From Pseudomonas sp. LRP2-20 (lineage in GTDB: Bacteria > Pseudomonadota > Gammaproteobacteria > Pseudomonadales > Pseudomonadaceae): DNA of 64,000 nt. The DNA lies in assembly GCF_024349685.1 (NCBI RefSeq), contig NZ_AP025944.1, positions 5,152,001 to 5,216,000 on the forward strand, in the 5' to 3' direction. The stretch's first letter is position 1, and every line of letters begins with the position of its first letter. Below the pieces are notes generated by a model. That model made no database searches. It saw only the letters and a program-made list of their open reading frames with translations, and had not been told where the DNA came from. Positions 1 through 7,290 of this stretch are shown here, piece after piece. The position numbers and the translations under genes were made by a program.

Positions 1-151
1 AGTGCCAGTCCCAACTGGCGGTGGGAAATCCATGCAACAGAAGCAGGGGCTCTCCTTGCCCTGCGGTCCAGTAGCGGATGCTCTGGCCCCGGAATGAAAA
101 ACTCTGCCCCCGGGTACGCCAGACGCGCAATGGAATCTCGGCCATAGGCAT
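1..151 (-). CDS. Alpha/beta hydrolase, N-terminal part (cut by window edge)
   Basis: The first 50 codons of a minus-strand gene run off the left end of the window. The start is ATG at 151, or a second ATG two codons on at 145. The translation contains [20 protein letters not shown] and then SWDWH. That is the first beta strand and oxyanion-loop HGFP motif that opens many alpha/beta-hydrolase-fold enzymes such as haloalkane dehalogenase-like and epoxide hydrolase-like proteins. Catalytic residues lie outside the window, so the substrate cannot be guessed. The 176 bp between it and lrgB hold no further gene that I can see. Confidence 0.8.
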   Translation of the reverse strand, partial: MPMAEIPLRVWRTRGQSFSFRGQSIRYWTAGQGEPLLLLHGFPTASWDWH

Positions 152-327
152 CAGAATTGTCCCGGTGCAAGGGTGTTGTCGGAATAGGGCAAGGCTGCGG
201 TCATTGCATGTTACCTCGGCACTTACATGTGCTCTCTATGTCGAGGTTGAGTGTAATCAGCAGCCCGCCAGATGAAACTTGCGTTACCAGCCAGCTTGAT
301 GACTGAGCGAGTCAGTGGCACGAATGG

Positions 328-1014
328 TCACAGCAGCATCGTCAGCAACGGTGCGGCGAACAGGTTGAGCAGGCCGGTGAGCACCATCACCAGGCCGGCA
401 ACCGAGCCTTCTTCACGGCCCACCTCCTGGGCCCGGCTGACCCCGGCACCATGCGCGCCAACCCCGAACAGTGCCCCCCGCGCCAGCGGTGTACGCAGCG
501 GCAACCAGCGCAGCAGCACGCCGCCGAACATGGCCCCCAGCACCCCGGTGAACATCACGAACACGGCCGTCAGCTCCGGTACGCCGCCCAGGTCATGGGC
601 CAACGGCATGGCGAACGGCGTGGTGATCGAACGCGGCACCAGCGACAGGCTGATCGCGTCGTCCAGCGCCAGCAGGTGCGCCAGGCTCCATGAGCTGGCG
701 ATCGATGCCGCACTGCCCGCCACCATGCCCACCAGCAACGCCGGCCAATGCCGTGCAAGCATCGCCCGCTGCTGCCAGATCGGCACGGCGAAGGCCACGG
801 TCACCGGGCCCAGCACACCCATCAGCCAATGCGTGTTGCGCGAGTACTCGGCATAGGCGGTGTGCAGCGGCACCGCCACTGCAAGCAGCAAGGCCGGGAC
901 CAGGATCAGTGGCGACATCAGGTAGCGCCCGGTGCGCCGATACAACCAGCGGCTGGCCAGGTAGGCCGCCAAGGTCAGTGCCAGCCAGAACAGCGGCATG
1001 GGTTCAAGACTCAT
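328..1014 (-). CDS. lrgB: LrgB/CidB family membrane protein
   Basis: A 228-residue, very hydrophobic protein with about six to seven membrane segments. It matches the LrgB/CidB family, the larger partner in holin/antiholin-like CidAB and LrgAB systems that affect murein hydrolase activity and export of small metabolites across the inner membrane. The conserved stretch RSITTPFAMPLA and the glycine-rich GVGAHGAGVSRA near the C terminus are typical of the family. Its ATG overlaps the end of the upstream lrgA gene by 11 nt, so the two are translationally coupled. Length is normal for the family (about 230 aa). Confidence 0.9.
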   Translation of the reverse strand: MSLEPMPLFWLALTLAAYLASRWLYRRTGRYLMSPLILVPALLLAVAVPLHTAYAEYSRNTHWLMGVLGPVTVAFAVPIWQQRAMLARHWPALLVGMVAGSAASIASSWSLAHLLALDDAISLSLVPRSITTPFAMPLAHDLGGVPELTAVFVMFTGVLGAMFGGVLLRWLPLRTPLARGALFGVGAHGAGVSRAQEVGREEGSVAGLVMVLTGLLNLFAAPLLTMLL

Positions 1015-1390
1015 GGCGCAACCTCCAGCGGCACACCAGCTCCACGGTCACGGCGGTCACCACCATGACCATCAGGGTACTCACGGCGATGACCAGCAAG
1101 ATGCGCCAGCCTTCGCTGCGCACCAGGCTGCCGTAATCGAGCAGGCTCATCAGTGCCGGGATGAAGAACAGCAGCATTTCCGCCATCAGCCAGCCTGCAC
1201 CCAGTTGCAAGGTGGCCGGCTTGACTATGCCGCAGGCGAACAGCAGCAACAGCAGGCCCAGGCCCATCACCCCGCCGGGGATCGGCCAGCCCAGCCAGGC
1301 GGCCAGCTGGCCACCGAACAGGAACAGGGCAAGCAGAACCGTCAGCTCGGCGAGCAGGCGCAGGGGCTTTTTCAGTAACGCAGGTTTCAT
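1004..1390 (-). CDS. lrgA: LrgA/CidA family holin-like protein
   Basis: A 128-residue membrane protein beginning MKPALLKKPLRLLAELTVLL. It has four hydrophobic segments and the family core GGQLAAWLGWPIPGGVMGLG. It is the small partner of the adjacent LrgB protein. I chose ATG 1390 because GAGGA lies about 9 nt upstream and because homologues begin at this hydrophobic helix; the open frame continues upstream to 1486 without family similarity. It is transcribed divergently from the LysR gene at 1489, which is the usual arrangement for CidR-type control. Confidence 0.88.
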   Translation of the reverse strand: MKPALLKKPLRLLAELTVLLALFLFGGQLAAWLGWPIPGGVMGLGLLLLLFACGIVKPATLQLGAGWLMAEMLLFFIPALMSLLDYGSLVRSEGWRILLVIAVSTLMVMVVTAVTVELVCRWRLRHES

Positions 1391-1488
1391 GGCCAGGGTT
1401 CCTCGATAGGCCCTCATTTTAAGATTCGGCTGCCTAGGCCAAAAGCGAATTGTTAGACTTGCCGCCATTCCACAATGGAATCGCAACC

Positions 1489-2367
1489 ATGGAATTCAAA
1501 CAGCTGCGCAGCTTCATCGAAGTGGTCCATCGCGGCGGCTTTACCCAAGCCGCGCAGACCTTGCATATCAGCCAGTCAGCCGTGAGCAAGCAGGTCGCCC
1601 AGCTCGAGCAAGATGTGGGCCAGCCGCTGCTCGAGCGCCAGGCCTCGCAGCTGCATCTGACAGCGGCCGGGCGCATCGTGCTGGATCGCGGCGAGGCGCT
1701 GCTGCGCCAGCGTCAAGCGTTGCTCAGCGAGCTCGACGACCTCAGCCAGATGGCGCGCGGCGAACTGCGCCTGGGTTTGCCGCTGCTGGGCAGCGATGCC
1801 TTGTTCGCCGGGTTGTTCGCCGAATACCGCAGGCGTCATCCGAACATCGCCATTCAGCTGCTTGAAGGCGGCAGCCGCAGCATCGAGCAGGCGGTAAGAA
1901 GTGGCGAGCTGGAACTGGGCGGCAGCCTCACGCCGAGCGACCCGGCGTTCGAATACCAGCCGTTCTGCAATGAACCGCTGGATGCCTTGCTACCCGCCGG
2001 GCATGCGCTGGCCGGCCTGGACCAGGTGAACCTGAAGCAGCTGGCGGATACGCCGTTCCTGCTCTACCAGCGCAGCTTCGTGCTCAACGACCGCTTGCTC
2101 AAGGCTTGCCAGCAGCAGGGTTTTACCCCGAAAGAAGGTGGCCGCAGCGGCCAGGCGGACTTCCTGGTGGCGCTGGTCGCGGCCGGCCAGGGCGTGGTGC
2201 TGCTGCCCCGTGTGGTGGCAAAAGCACTGGAACGCCCCGGGGTGGTGCGGCTGCCGCTGAAGGCGCCGACGTATCTACGCTGGGATATCGCCTTCATCTG
2301 GCGGCGTGGAGCCTACCTGTCGCGAGCGGCGCAGGCCTGGCTCGAATTGCTGCGGGAAATGAACTGA
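1489..2367 (+). CDS. LysR-family regulator, divergent to lrgAB
   Basis: A 292-residue LysR-type regulator. The N-terminal winged helix (MEFKQLRSFIEVVHRGGFTQ, then AAQTLHISQSAVSKQVAQLE) is followed by a substrate-binding domain with the usual GQGVVLLP segment. The start is placed at ATG 1489, where the canonical LysR N terminus begins. It is transcribed away from lrgAB with only about 98 bp between the starts, so it probably controls lrgAB in the manner of CidR/AlsR-type regulators. That target is inferred from position. A REP pair follows the gene. Confidence 0.88.
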   Translation: MEFKQLRSFIEVVHRGGFTQAAQTLHISQSAVSKQVAQLEQDVGQPLLERQASQLHLTAAGRIVLDRGEALLRQRQALLSELDDLSQMARGELRLGLPLLGSDALFAGLFAEYRRRHPNIAIQLLEGGSRSIEQAVRSGELELGGSLTPSDPAFEYQPFCNEPLDALLPAGHALAGLDQVNLKQLADTPFLLYQRSFVLNDRLLKACQQQGFTPKEGGRSGQADFLVALVAAGQGVVLLPRVVAKALERPGVVRLPLKAPTYLRWDIAFIWRRGAYLSRAAQAWLELLREMN

Positions 2368-2372
2368 CCTGC

Positions 2373-2466
2373 ACCGGCCTCTTCGCGGGCAAGCCCGCTC
2401 CCACACCGGGCTTGAGGGCAGTGATACCCCTGTGGAAGCGGGCGTGCCCGCGAAGAGGCCAGTACA
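2373..2466. repeat. REP pair (P. putida type), inverted
   Basis: Two REP units face each other: ccggcctcttcgcgggcaag followed by cccgctcccaca, and its complement tgtggaagcgggcgtgcccg followed by cgaagaggcc. About 25 bp separate them. They sit between the convergent ends of the LysR and flavodoxin genes. Such pairs can fold into a long hairpin and may act in transcript ending. Confidence 0.9.
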
Positions 2467-2481
2467 GCCTGAAGCAGTACC

Positions 2482-2937
2482 TCAGGCTTTCAGTGCTTGA
2501 GCAAGCTCTGCCAGCCAAGGCTCGGCATCAGCCTCAGGGGTCACGGTCTCACTGGCATCGAGCTTCAGCATCGGCAGCACTTCCCGTACCCCCAGTTCGG
2601 CGAACAGCTCGCGCATCTGCTCACCACCGCCACAATACGTATCGCCATAGCTCGAATCCCCCAGGGCGATCACCGCGCCCGGCAGCCCACGCCAGGCCGC
2701 AGGCAGGGTGTCGCGAATGCTGCTGTACAGCGGCATCAGGTTATCCGGCAACTCACCCATGCCGGTGGTCGAGGTCACGGCGAGCAACGCTTCAGGGGCA
2801 AAACCTTCGAGATCCTGCTGGGTAGCGCGGGCAGCATGCCAGGCTTCTAGGCCTGCAGCCTTGAGCAACGACTCGGCATGCCGGGCGACTTCTTCGGCGG
2901 TGCCGTACACCGAGCCGGAAATAATGGCGACTTTCAT
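2482..2937 (-). CDS. Flavodoxin (MioC-like)
   Basis: A 151-residue single-domain flavodoxin. The N-terminal strand and phosphate loop read MKVAIISGSVYGTAEEVARH, matching the FMN-binding S/T-G-T-A-E loop. Later FMN loops are TSTTGMGELPDNL and LGDSSYGDTYCGG. It should be a soluble FMN electron carrier. Its length and lack of extra domains resemble MioC-type proteins, but the redox partner cannot be told from the sequence. It is divergent from the LOV gene at 3043. Confidence 0.88.
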   Translation of the reverse strand: MKVAIISGSVYGTAEEVARHAESLLKAAGLEAWHAARATQQDLEGFAPEALLAVTSTTGMGELPDNLMPLYSSIRDTLPAAWRGLPGAVIALGDSSYGDTYCGGGEQMRELFAELGVREVLPMLKLDASETVTPEADAEPWLAELAQALKA

Positions 2938-3042
2938 CAGGAAGAGGATTCCGAAACTGAGTGAAAACGTAGGATACTAGCATCCGGCGATGGCAAAAGG
3001 CCGTCTCTAACAAAGTCCCCTCATTACCTCCATGGTCCGCAC

Positions 3043-3471
3043 ATGATCAACGCGCAGCTGTTGCAATCGATGGTCGACGCATCCAACGACGGAATCGTGG
3101 TCGCCGAGCAGGAAGGTGACGACACCATCCTGATCTACGTGAATGCGGCCTTCGAACGCCTGACCGGCTACAGCCGTGACGAGATCCTGTACCAGGATTG
3201 CCGCTTCCTGCAGGCCGATGATCGCGATCAGCTGGGCCGGGCACGCATTCGCAAGGCCCTGGCCGAAGGGCGTCCCTGCCGTGAAGTGCTGCGCAACTAC
3301 CGCAAGGATGGCAGCGCGTTCTGGAACGAGCTGTCGATCACCCCGGTGAAGCACGATGCCGATCGGCGCACCTATTTCATCGGCATCCAGAAAGATGTCA
3401 GCCGCCAGGTCGAACTTGAGCGCGAACTGGCAGAAATGCACGTTCGTCGGAATCCCGACGAACGTACCTGA
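3043..3471 (+). CDS. Short LOV photoreceptor (PpSB1-LOV type)
   Basis: A 142-residue protein made only of a LOV (PAS) core with short flanking helices and no effector domain. It closely resembles PpSB1-LOV of P. putida KT2440, from memory of that protein. The blue-light adduct cysteine is C53 in the motif DCRFLQ; the FMN phosphate arginines R54, R61 and R66 are all present. In PpSB1-LOV these arginines go with a dark recovery lasting many hours. The C-terminal helix (DVSRQVELERELAE) is the dimer helix. The protein presumably signals by protein-protein contact. A MerR/LitR-like regulator lies less than 700 bp downstream on the other strand, and in KT2440 the two were reported to cooperate in light-induced transcription. 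Confidence 0.93.
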   Translation: MINAQLLQSMVDASNDGIVVAEQEGDDTILIYVNAAFERLTGYSRDEILYQDCRFLQADDRDQLGRARIRKALAEGRPCREVLRNYRKDGSAFWNELSITPVKHDADRRTYFIGIQKDVSRQVELERELAEMHVRRNPDERT

Positions 3472-3531
3472 ACCAAGCGCCCTGAGCACGGTCAATTCCC
3501 GTTGAAGAAATCGTCATCACCGAGTTCGATC

Positions 3532-4152
3532 ATGCAAGCAGACGCGCTCCTGACTCAGGACGAACTGGATTTCATCCAGGACATGCAGCATTCCCCGCAA
3601 TTGAACCTGGCCGACCCCATGTCGAGCCTGCTGGTCAATGGCGACCGCCGTATCCAGTCGCTACTCGCCCGCCTGGTGGCCAACGAGCAAGTGACCCTGC
3701 AGGCGCAGTTCAACAACCAGCAGATCAGCTTCCCGCTGCAACTGGTGGAGGACGAGTTCCACGCCGTGCACCTGCAGATCGGTTCACCGGAAATCTACGA
3801 AGACGACGGCCCGACGCTGCGCCCGTGGCGCTTGTCGATGGAGCAACCCAGCCCACTGCTGGATGCCCAGGGCAAGGCCAGCGGCCTGCTGGTCAGGGAC
3901 ATTTCGTTCAAGGGCGCGTTGCTTGAGGTGCGAGGCCAGGCCAAGGCGCCTTCGCGCTTCGATCTGTATTTCGCCCCGGACGGCATCAGCCCGATCGGTC
4001 TGCATGGTCGGCTGCGCCGGCGCATTGGCCCGGACCTGGCTGCCTACGACCTGAGCCGCAGCCCCTCAGGCGAAATCGACCGGCTGCGTGAGTACATCCT
4101 CCAGGCCCATCGCCAGGCCCATCCAGAGCTGCACGATCAGGTATCGAGCTGA
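3532..4152 (+). CDS. PilZ-domain-like protein in the light locus
   Basis: A 206-residue soluble protein. I start it at ATG 3532 (MQADALLTQDELDFIQDMQ) rather than at an in-frame TTG 30 nt earlier. The N-terminal LTQDELDFIQ is a short acidic helix that recalls the start of FliM-type switch proteins. After a beta-rich middle part, LRPWR followed by DISFKG (about residues 113-140) resembles the c-di-GMP-binding RxxxR and DxSxxG signature of PilZ domains. It follows the LOV gene in the same direction after 60 bp and overlaps the end of the MerR gene by 16 nt. A role in linking light to c-di-GMP or motility is only inferred. Confidence 0.7.
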   Translation: MQADALLTQDELDFIQDMQHSPQLNLADPMSSLLVNGDRRIQSLLARLVANEQVTLQAQFNNQQISFPLQLVEDEFHAVHLQIGSPEIYEDDGPTLRPWRLSMEQPSPLLDAQGKASGLLVRDISFKGALLEVRGQAKAPSRFDLYFAPDGISPIGLHGRLRRRIGPDLAAYDLSRSPSGEIDRLREYILQAHRQAHPELHDQVSS

Positions 4153-5108
4153 CCGGCAAGGTACTGGCGCAAGCGCCGCCGCATCAGCTCAACCTCTGCG
4201 CCAAGGCATGCCACCGGGCTTCCCGCCAGGCCATCCTGGGCACCTTCAGCCGCTTCGCCGGCCAGCAGCAACGGGCACTGCAGCCCTGCTGCCATGCGCG
4301 TCAGGCGCTTGCCCAGGCCGCCACCGGGTGGGTGATTGGCGAACAGCACCAGCGCATCCGGCTTGAGCCGCTCGCACACCAGCGGCAACTCGTCCAGTAC
4401 CTGCCCAGGCATGAGCAAGCACACACCCACTTCATCGCTGGCCAACAGCAAGCCGGTCACCAATAGCTCCAGCTCCAGGCATGGCCCGGGCAACGGCGCC
4501 AGCACCACGTTGTGGCCACGCGGCAGACGAGCGAGCTGCAAGCGAGCGAACACCCGACCGCGCAGGAACTGGTCGAGTAACAACCACTCACTGGCCAGGC
4601 CAAACACCCCCTGCCCCGCCGCCAGGTCGTGCCAGACGGGCATGAACACTTCACTGAATACCTGGTCCTGGCTGAGTGCCGCAAACACCTGGTCGAACAG
4701 GCTATCCAGGGCCAGGGCATCGAAGCGATGCACCGCCTCGCGCACCTGGGCTTGCCAGCGTGCCGTGCAATCAGCCAGAACCGCACCGTGGGTGAGCATC
4801 TGGCCACGGGCCAGGATGCTGCCGACCTTGCTTACGGCCACGCCGCGCTCAAGCCAACCGAGAATGCGCCGGATGTCGTCGATATCCGCCTGGGAATACA
4901 GCCGGTGGCCGCTGTCGGTGCGCGTGGGCTGGATCAGCCCGTAGCGGCGCTCCCAGGCGCGCAAGGTCACGGCGTTGACGCCGGTCAGGCGGGAAACCTC
5001 ACGGATCGGGAACAAATCCTGATGTTGCAGGCCCGCCTCGATGGCCGGGTTACGTCCCTGTTTGGTCATCTGCACTGAGTAACCTGTGTGCGGAAGTTGA
5101 ACAGTCAT
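4137..5108 (-). CDS. MerR-family class II LitR-like light regulator (PplR1-like)
   Basis: A 323-residue regulator. Residues 32-100 form a MerR winged helix (FPIREVSRLTGVNAVTLRAW followed by ERRYGLIQPTRT). The rest matches the CarH/LitR B12-sensor architecture. The expected cobalamin motif DxHxxG is replaced: in LAPLPGPCLELELLVTG the Asp, His and Gly positions read P, L and E, and the EH of the helical cap reads EW in GLASEWLLLDQF. It should therefore not bind adenosylcobalamin. This is the class II LitR type described in P. putida KT2440 as PplR proteins that depend on the neighbouring LOV protein for light response. It is divergent from the gene at 5288. Confidence 0.88.
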   Translation of the reverse strand: MTVQLPHTGYSVQMTKQGRNPAIEAGLQHQDLFPIREVSRLTGVNAVTLRAWERRYGLIQPTRTDSGHRLYSQADIDDIRRILGWLERGVAVSKVGSILARGQMLTHGAVLADCTARWQAQVREAVHRFDALALDSLFDQVFAALSQDQVFSEVFMPVWHDLAAGQGVFGLASEWLLLDQFLRGRVFARLQLARLPRGHNVVLAPLPGPCLELELLVTGLLLASDEVGVCLLMPGQVLDELPLVCERLKPDALVLFANHPPGGGLGKRLTRMAAGLQCPLLLAGEAAEGAQDGLAGSPVACLGAEVELMRRRLRQYLAGQLDT

Positions 5109-5150
5109 TCTACTACGACACTATAGGCCGCAAGCCAGCAACCGTTTGCG

Positions 5151-5160
5151 AACAATTGTT
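5151..5160. promoter_or_regulatory. Perfect 10-bp palindrome between LitR-like gene and 5288 gene
   Basis: AACAATTGTT is self-complementary. It lies 43 bp upstream of the regulator start and about 128 bp upstream of the divergent gene. It is a plausible MerR-family operator, but no published consensus is matched with confidence. Confidence 0.35.
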
Positions 5161-5287
5161 AAGGCTGCATTGTCATCAGGTTGTCGCTTCGCGCCCGATT
5201 CTTGCATGCCCGCAGGCGTTGCCCACCACCCCGGGCCACGCAGCCAAGGGGCCGGCTACCCGCCAGCCCGTCGCCAGGAGATACACG

Positions 5288-5848
5288 ATGTCTACCCCAC
5301 CCGTCACCCTGATGGTGTCACGCCGCGCCGCCCACGGCCGTTACCAGGACCTGCTGGCCTGGCTGCACGAAGGCGAGCAACTGGCCACCGACTTCCCCGG
5401 CTACCTCGGCTCGGGCATCCTCGCCCCACCCCGCGACAGCGACGAATTCCAGATCATTTTCCGTTTCAGCGACGAGCCCACCCTGCACGCCTGGGAGCAT
5501 TCCGCTTCGCGCCGGGCCTGGCTGGCTCGCGGCAATGGCCTGTTCGAACGCCCCAAAGAGAGGCGCGTCAGCGGTATTGACGACTGGTTTGGCACCAACA
5601 TGGTGCAAAAACCACCGCGCTGGAAGCAGGCTGTGGCTATCTGGCTGGCCTTCTTCCCGGTCTCGCTGCTGTTCAACGTGGTGTTCGGGCAGTGGCTCTC
5701 AACGCTCGAACTGCTGCCCCGGGTCATGCTCAGCACGCTGGCCCTGACCCCGGTAATGGTCTATCTGTTCATCCCGCTGTCCACCCGCCTGCTGGCCAAC
5801 TGGTTGCACGCCACGCCATCCGCCAGCCCGGCACTGCGCAGCCGCTGA
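5288..5848 (+). CDS. Antibiotic-biosynthesis-monooxygenase-fold protein with C-terminal membrane anchor
   Basis: A 186-residue protein starting at ATG 5288, with a good ribosome site (aggag) 7 nt upstream. Residues 1-100 form a ferredoxin-like ABM domain (VTLMVSRRAAHGRYQDLLAW; FPGYLGSGIL; FQIIFRFSDEPTLHAWEHS). Residues about 118-175 contain two hydrophobic helices (AVAIWLAFFPVSLLFNVVF and MLSTLALTPVMVYLFIPLS). The two-part layout is that of predicted membrane-anchored ABM proteins; the enzymatic activity is unknown. It shares the intergenic region with the LitR-like regulator, so light control is possible but inferred. Confidence 0.78.
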   Translation: MSTPPVTLMVSRRAAHGRYQDLLAWLHEGEQLATDFPGYLGSGILAPPRDSDEFQIIFRFSDEPTLHAWEHSASRRAWLARGNGLFERPKERRVSGIDDWFGTNMVQKPPRWKQAVAIWLAFFPVSLLFNVVFGQWLSTLELLPRVMLSTLALTPVMVYLFIPLSTRLLANWLHATPSASPALRSR

Positions 5849-5924
5849 GGCGAGCCGTACAATCGGAAAAATCTTAAGGTATGCTGGGCGGCAACGACAG
5901 GACAGACAAGTTGACCGCCCGCAC

Positions 5925-6617
5925 ATGAACAGCCCAATTCTCGTCACCGGCGCCAGCCAGCGCGTCGGGCTGGCCCTGGCCCTCGAACTGGCTCAGGCCG
6001 GCCATACGGTGGTCAGTGCCAGCCGTAGCCTCCAGCCGCAGTCCGCGCACCCGAACATCGTGCAGTTCCAGGCCGACCTCTGCCGCAAGGCCGACCGTGA
6101 AGCGTTGATCGACCACCTGCAGCGCAACTACGACGGCCTGCGCGCTATCATCCACAACGCCTCGCTGTGGCTCGACGACGACCTCGACAACCTCGACACC
6201 ATGTTCCGCCTGCACGTCGAAGCGCCGTACCACCTCAACCTGGCCCTCGGCGAGTTGCTGAACAAGGTCGACAAGGCCGACATCATCCACATCTGCGACG
6301 AGACCTCCTCGCGCGGCAGCAAAGGCCACATCGGCTACGCCGCGACCAAGGCCGCGCTGCAGAACATGGTGCTGTCATTCGCCGAAAAATACGCGCCCAC
6401 GGTGCACGTCAACGGTATCCTGCCGGGCCTGCTGATCCTCAAGGAAGGCGGTGACGAGGCCTACCGCCAGCAGACCCTGAAAAAGGCCCTGCTGGAATTC
6501 GAACCCGGCGCCGGGCCACTGATCGAGACGGTGAAGTACCTGCTTGCCAGCCAGTACAGCACCGGCAGCCAGGTGGTCATCAACGGTGGCCGCCACCTGA
6601 AGAACCGCATGATCTGA
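5925..6617 (+). CDS. folM: Dihydromonapterin reductase FolM
   Basis: A 230-residue short-chain dehydrogenase. The NADP-binding start is ILVTGASQRVGLALA and the catalytic region is YAATKAAL (YxxxK, with K at the fourth place after Y), preceded by HICDETSSRGS. FolM reduces dihydromonapterin to tetrahydromonapterin, the pterin cofactor that pseudomonads use for phenylalanine hydroxylase. The gene opens a tight same-strand run folM, DUF1244, hopJ with gaps of 9 nt and an 8-nt overlap, so these three are probably one operon. Confidence 0.88.
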   Translation: MNSPILVTGASQRVGLALALELAQAGHTVVSASRSLQPQSAHPNIVQFQADLCRKADREALIDHLQRNYDGLRAIIHNASLWLDDDLDNLDTMFRLHVEAPYHLNLALGELLNKVDKADIIHICDETSSRGSKGHIGYAATKAALQNMVLSFAEKYAPTVHVNGILPGLLILKEGGDEAYRQQTLKKALLEFEPGAGPLIETVKYLLASQYSTGSQVVINGGRHLKNRMI

Positions 6618-6626
6618 GAGACTGCC

Positions 6627-6923
6627 ATGACTGAGCAACAACAGCTCGAACTTGAAGCCGCCGCATTCCGGCGCCTGGTCGAACACCTGCAGAAACGCAC
6701 CGACGTGCAGAACATCGACCTGATGAACCTCTCCGGCTTCTGCCGCAACTGCCTGTCCAAGTGGTACAAGGCCGCCGCCGACGAGCGCCAGGTCGACATC
6801 AGCCTGGATGACGCCCGCGAAGCGGTGTACGGCATGCCCTACGCCGAGTGGAAAGCCCAATACCAGAAAGAAGCCAGCGCCGAGCAGCAAGCGGCGTTTG
6901 AACAAGGAAAACCTCGTGACTGA
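6627..6923 (+). CDS. DUF1244 family protein
   Basis: A 98-residue soluble protein with the conserved core LMNLSGFCRNCLSKWYKAA and a following DDAREAVYGMPYAEWK. This is the DUF1244 family of small alpha-helical proteins found in many proteobacteria. The CRNC pair of cysteines could bind a metal, but no function is known to me. It sits 9 nt after folM and overlaps the next gene by 8 nt, which suggests co-translation. Confidence 0.85.
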   Translation: MTEQQQLELEAAAFRRLVEHLQKRTDVQNIDLMNLSGFCRNCLSKWYKAAADERQVDISLDDAREAVYGMPYAEWKAQYQKEASAEQQAAFEQGKPRD

Positions 6924-7257
6924 TCTGAACACCCTGCGCAGCAGCCTGGCCAGCGGCCAACACGTCTTCGCCGACACCCTGGCATTCATCGCCGGCAACT
7001 ACAGCTACCAGCCCCAGGCCTTCAACAATGGCGGCGTGGAGAATGCCGCCGGACAGAACGAAGGCTCGTGCAAGACCTTGGGCCTGGCCCTGCTGGAAGG
7101 CCTGAGCGATCAGGAAGCGCTGCTGGCTTTCGGCGAGCATTACCGTGATGTGCTGGCCACGCCGGAGGGCAGTGACCATGGCAATATCCGTGCGCTGATC
7201 AAGCATGGGCTGGCCGGCGTGAAGTTCGCCGAGCTGCCGCTTTCGCGCAAGGCTTGA
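6916..7257 (+). CDS. HopJ type III effector family protein
   Basis: A 113-residue protein that I start at GTG 6916, preceded by aaggaaa about 6 nt upstream. A longer in-frame reading from 6808 has no family similarity. The sequence FADTLAFIAGNYSYQPQAF and GSCKTLGLALLEGLSDQEALL matches the HopJ (HopPmaJ) family. Despite the name, the family is widespread in non-pathogenic bacteria without type III secretion, so a housekeeping role is likelier. It overlaps the DUF1244 gene by 8 nt and ends at an intrinsic terminator. Confidence 0.85.
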   Translation: MTDLNTLRSSLASGQHVFADTLAFIAGNYSYQPQAFNNGGVENAAGQNEGSCKTLGLALLEGLSDQEALLAFGEHYRDVLATPEGSDHGNIRALIKHGLAGVKFAELPLSRKA

Positions 7258-7264
7258 GAATGCC

Positions 7265-7290
7265 GGGGCTGCGAAGCAGCCCCAGTTTTT
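7265..7290 (+). terminator. Intrinsic terminator after hopJ-family gene
   Basis: Perfect 8-bp stem GGGGCTGC / GCAGCCCC with a 3-nt loop, followed by agttttt. It ends the folM operon and abuts the stop codon of the convergent hydrolase gene. Confidence 0.88.

Noticed and set aside
6627..7257. HopJ-family gene as sign of a type III secretion or pathogenicity island
   Set aside because: The family is widespread in non-pathogens; no type III genes, hrp box or atypical composition are seen here.
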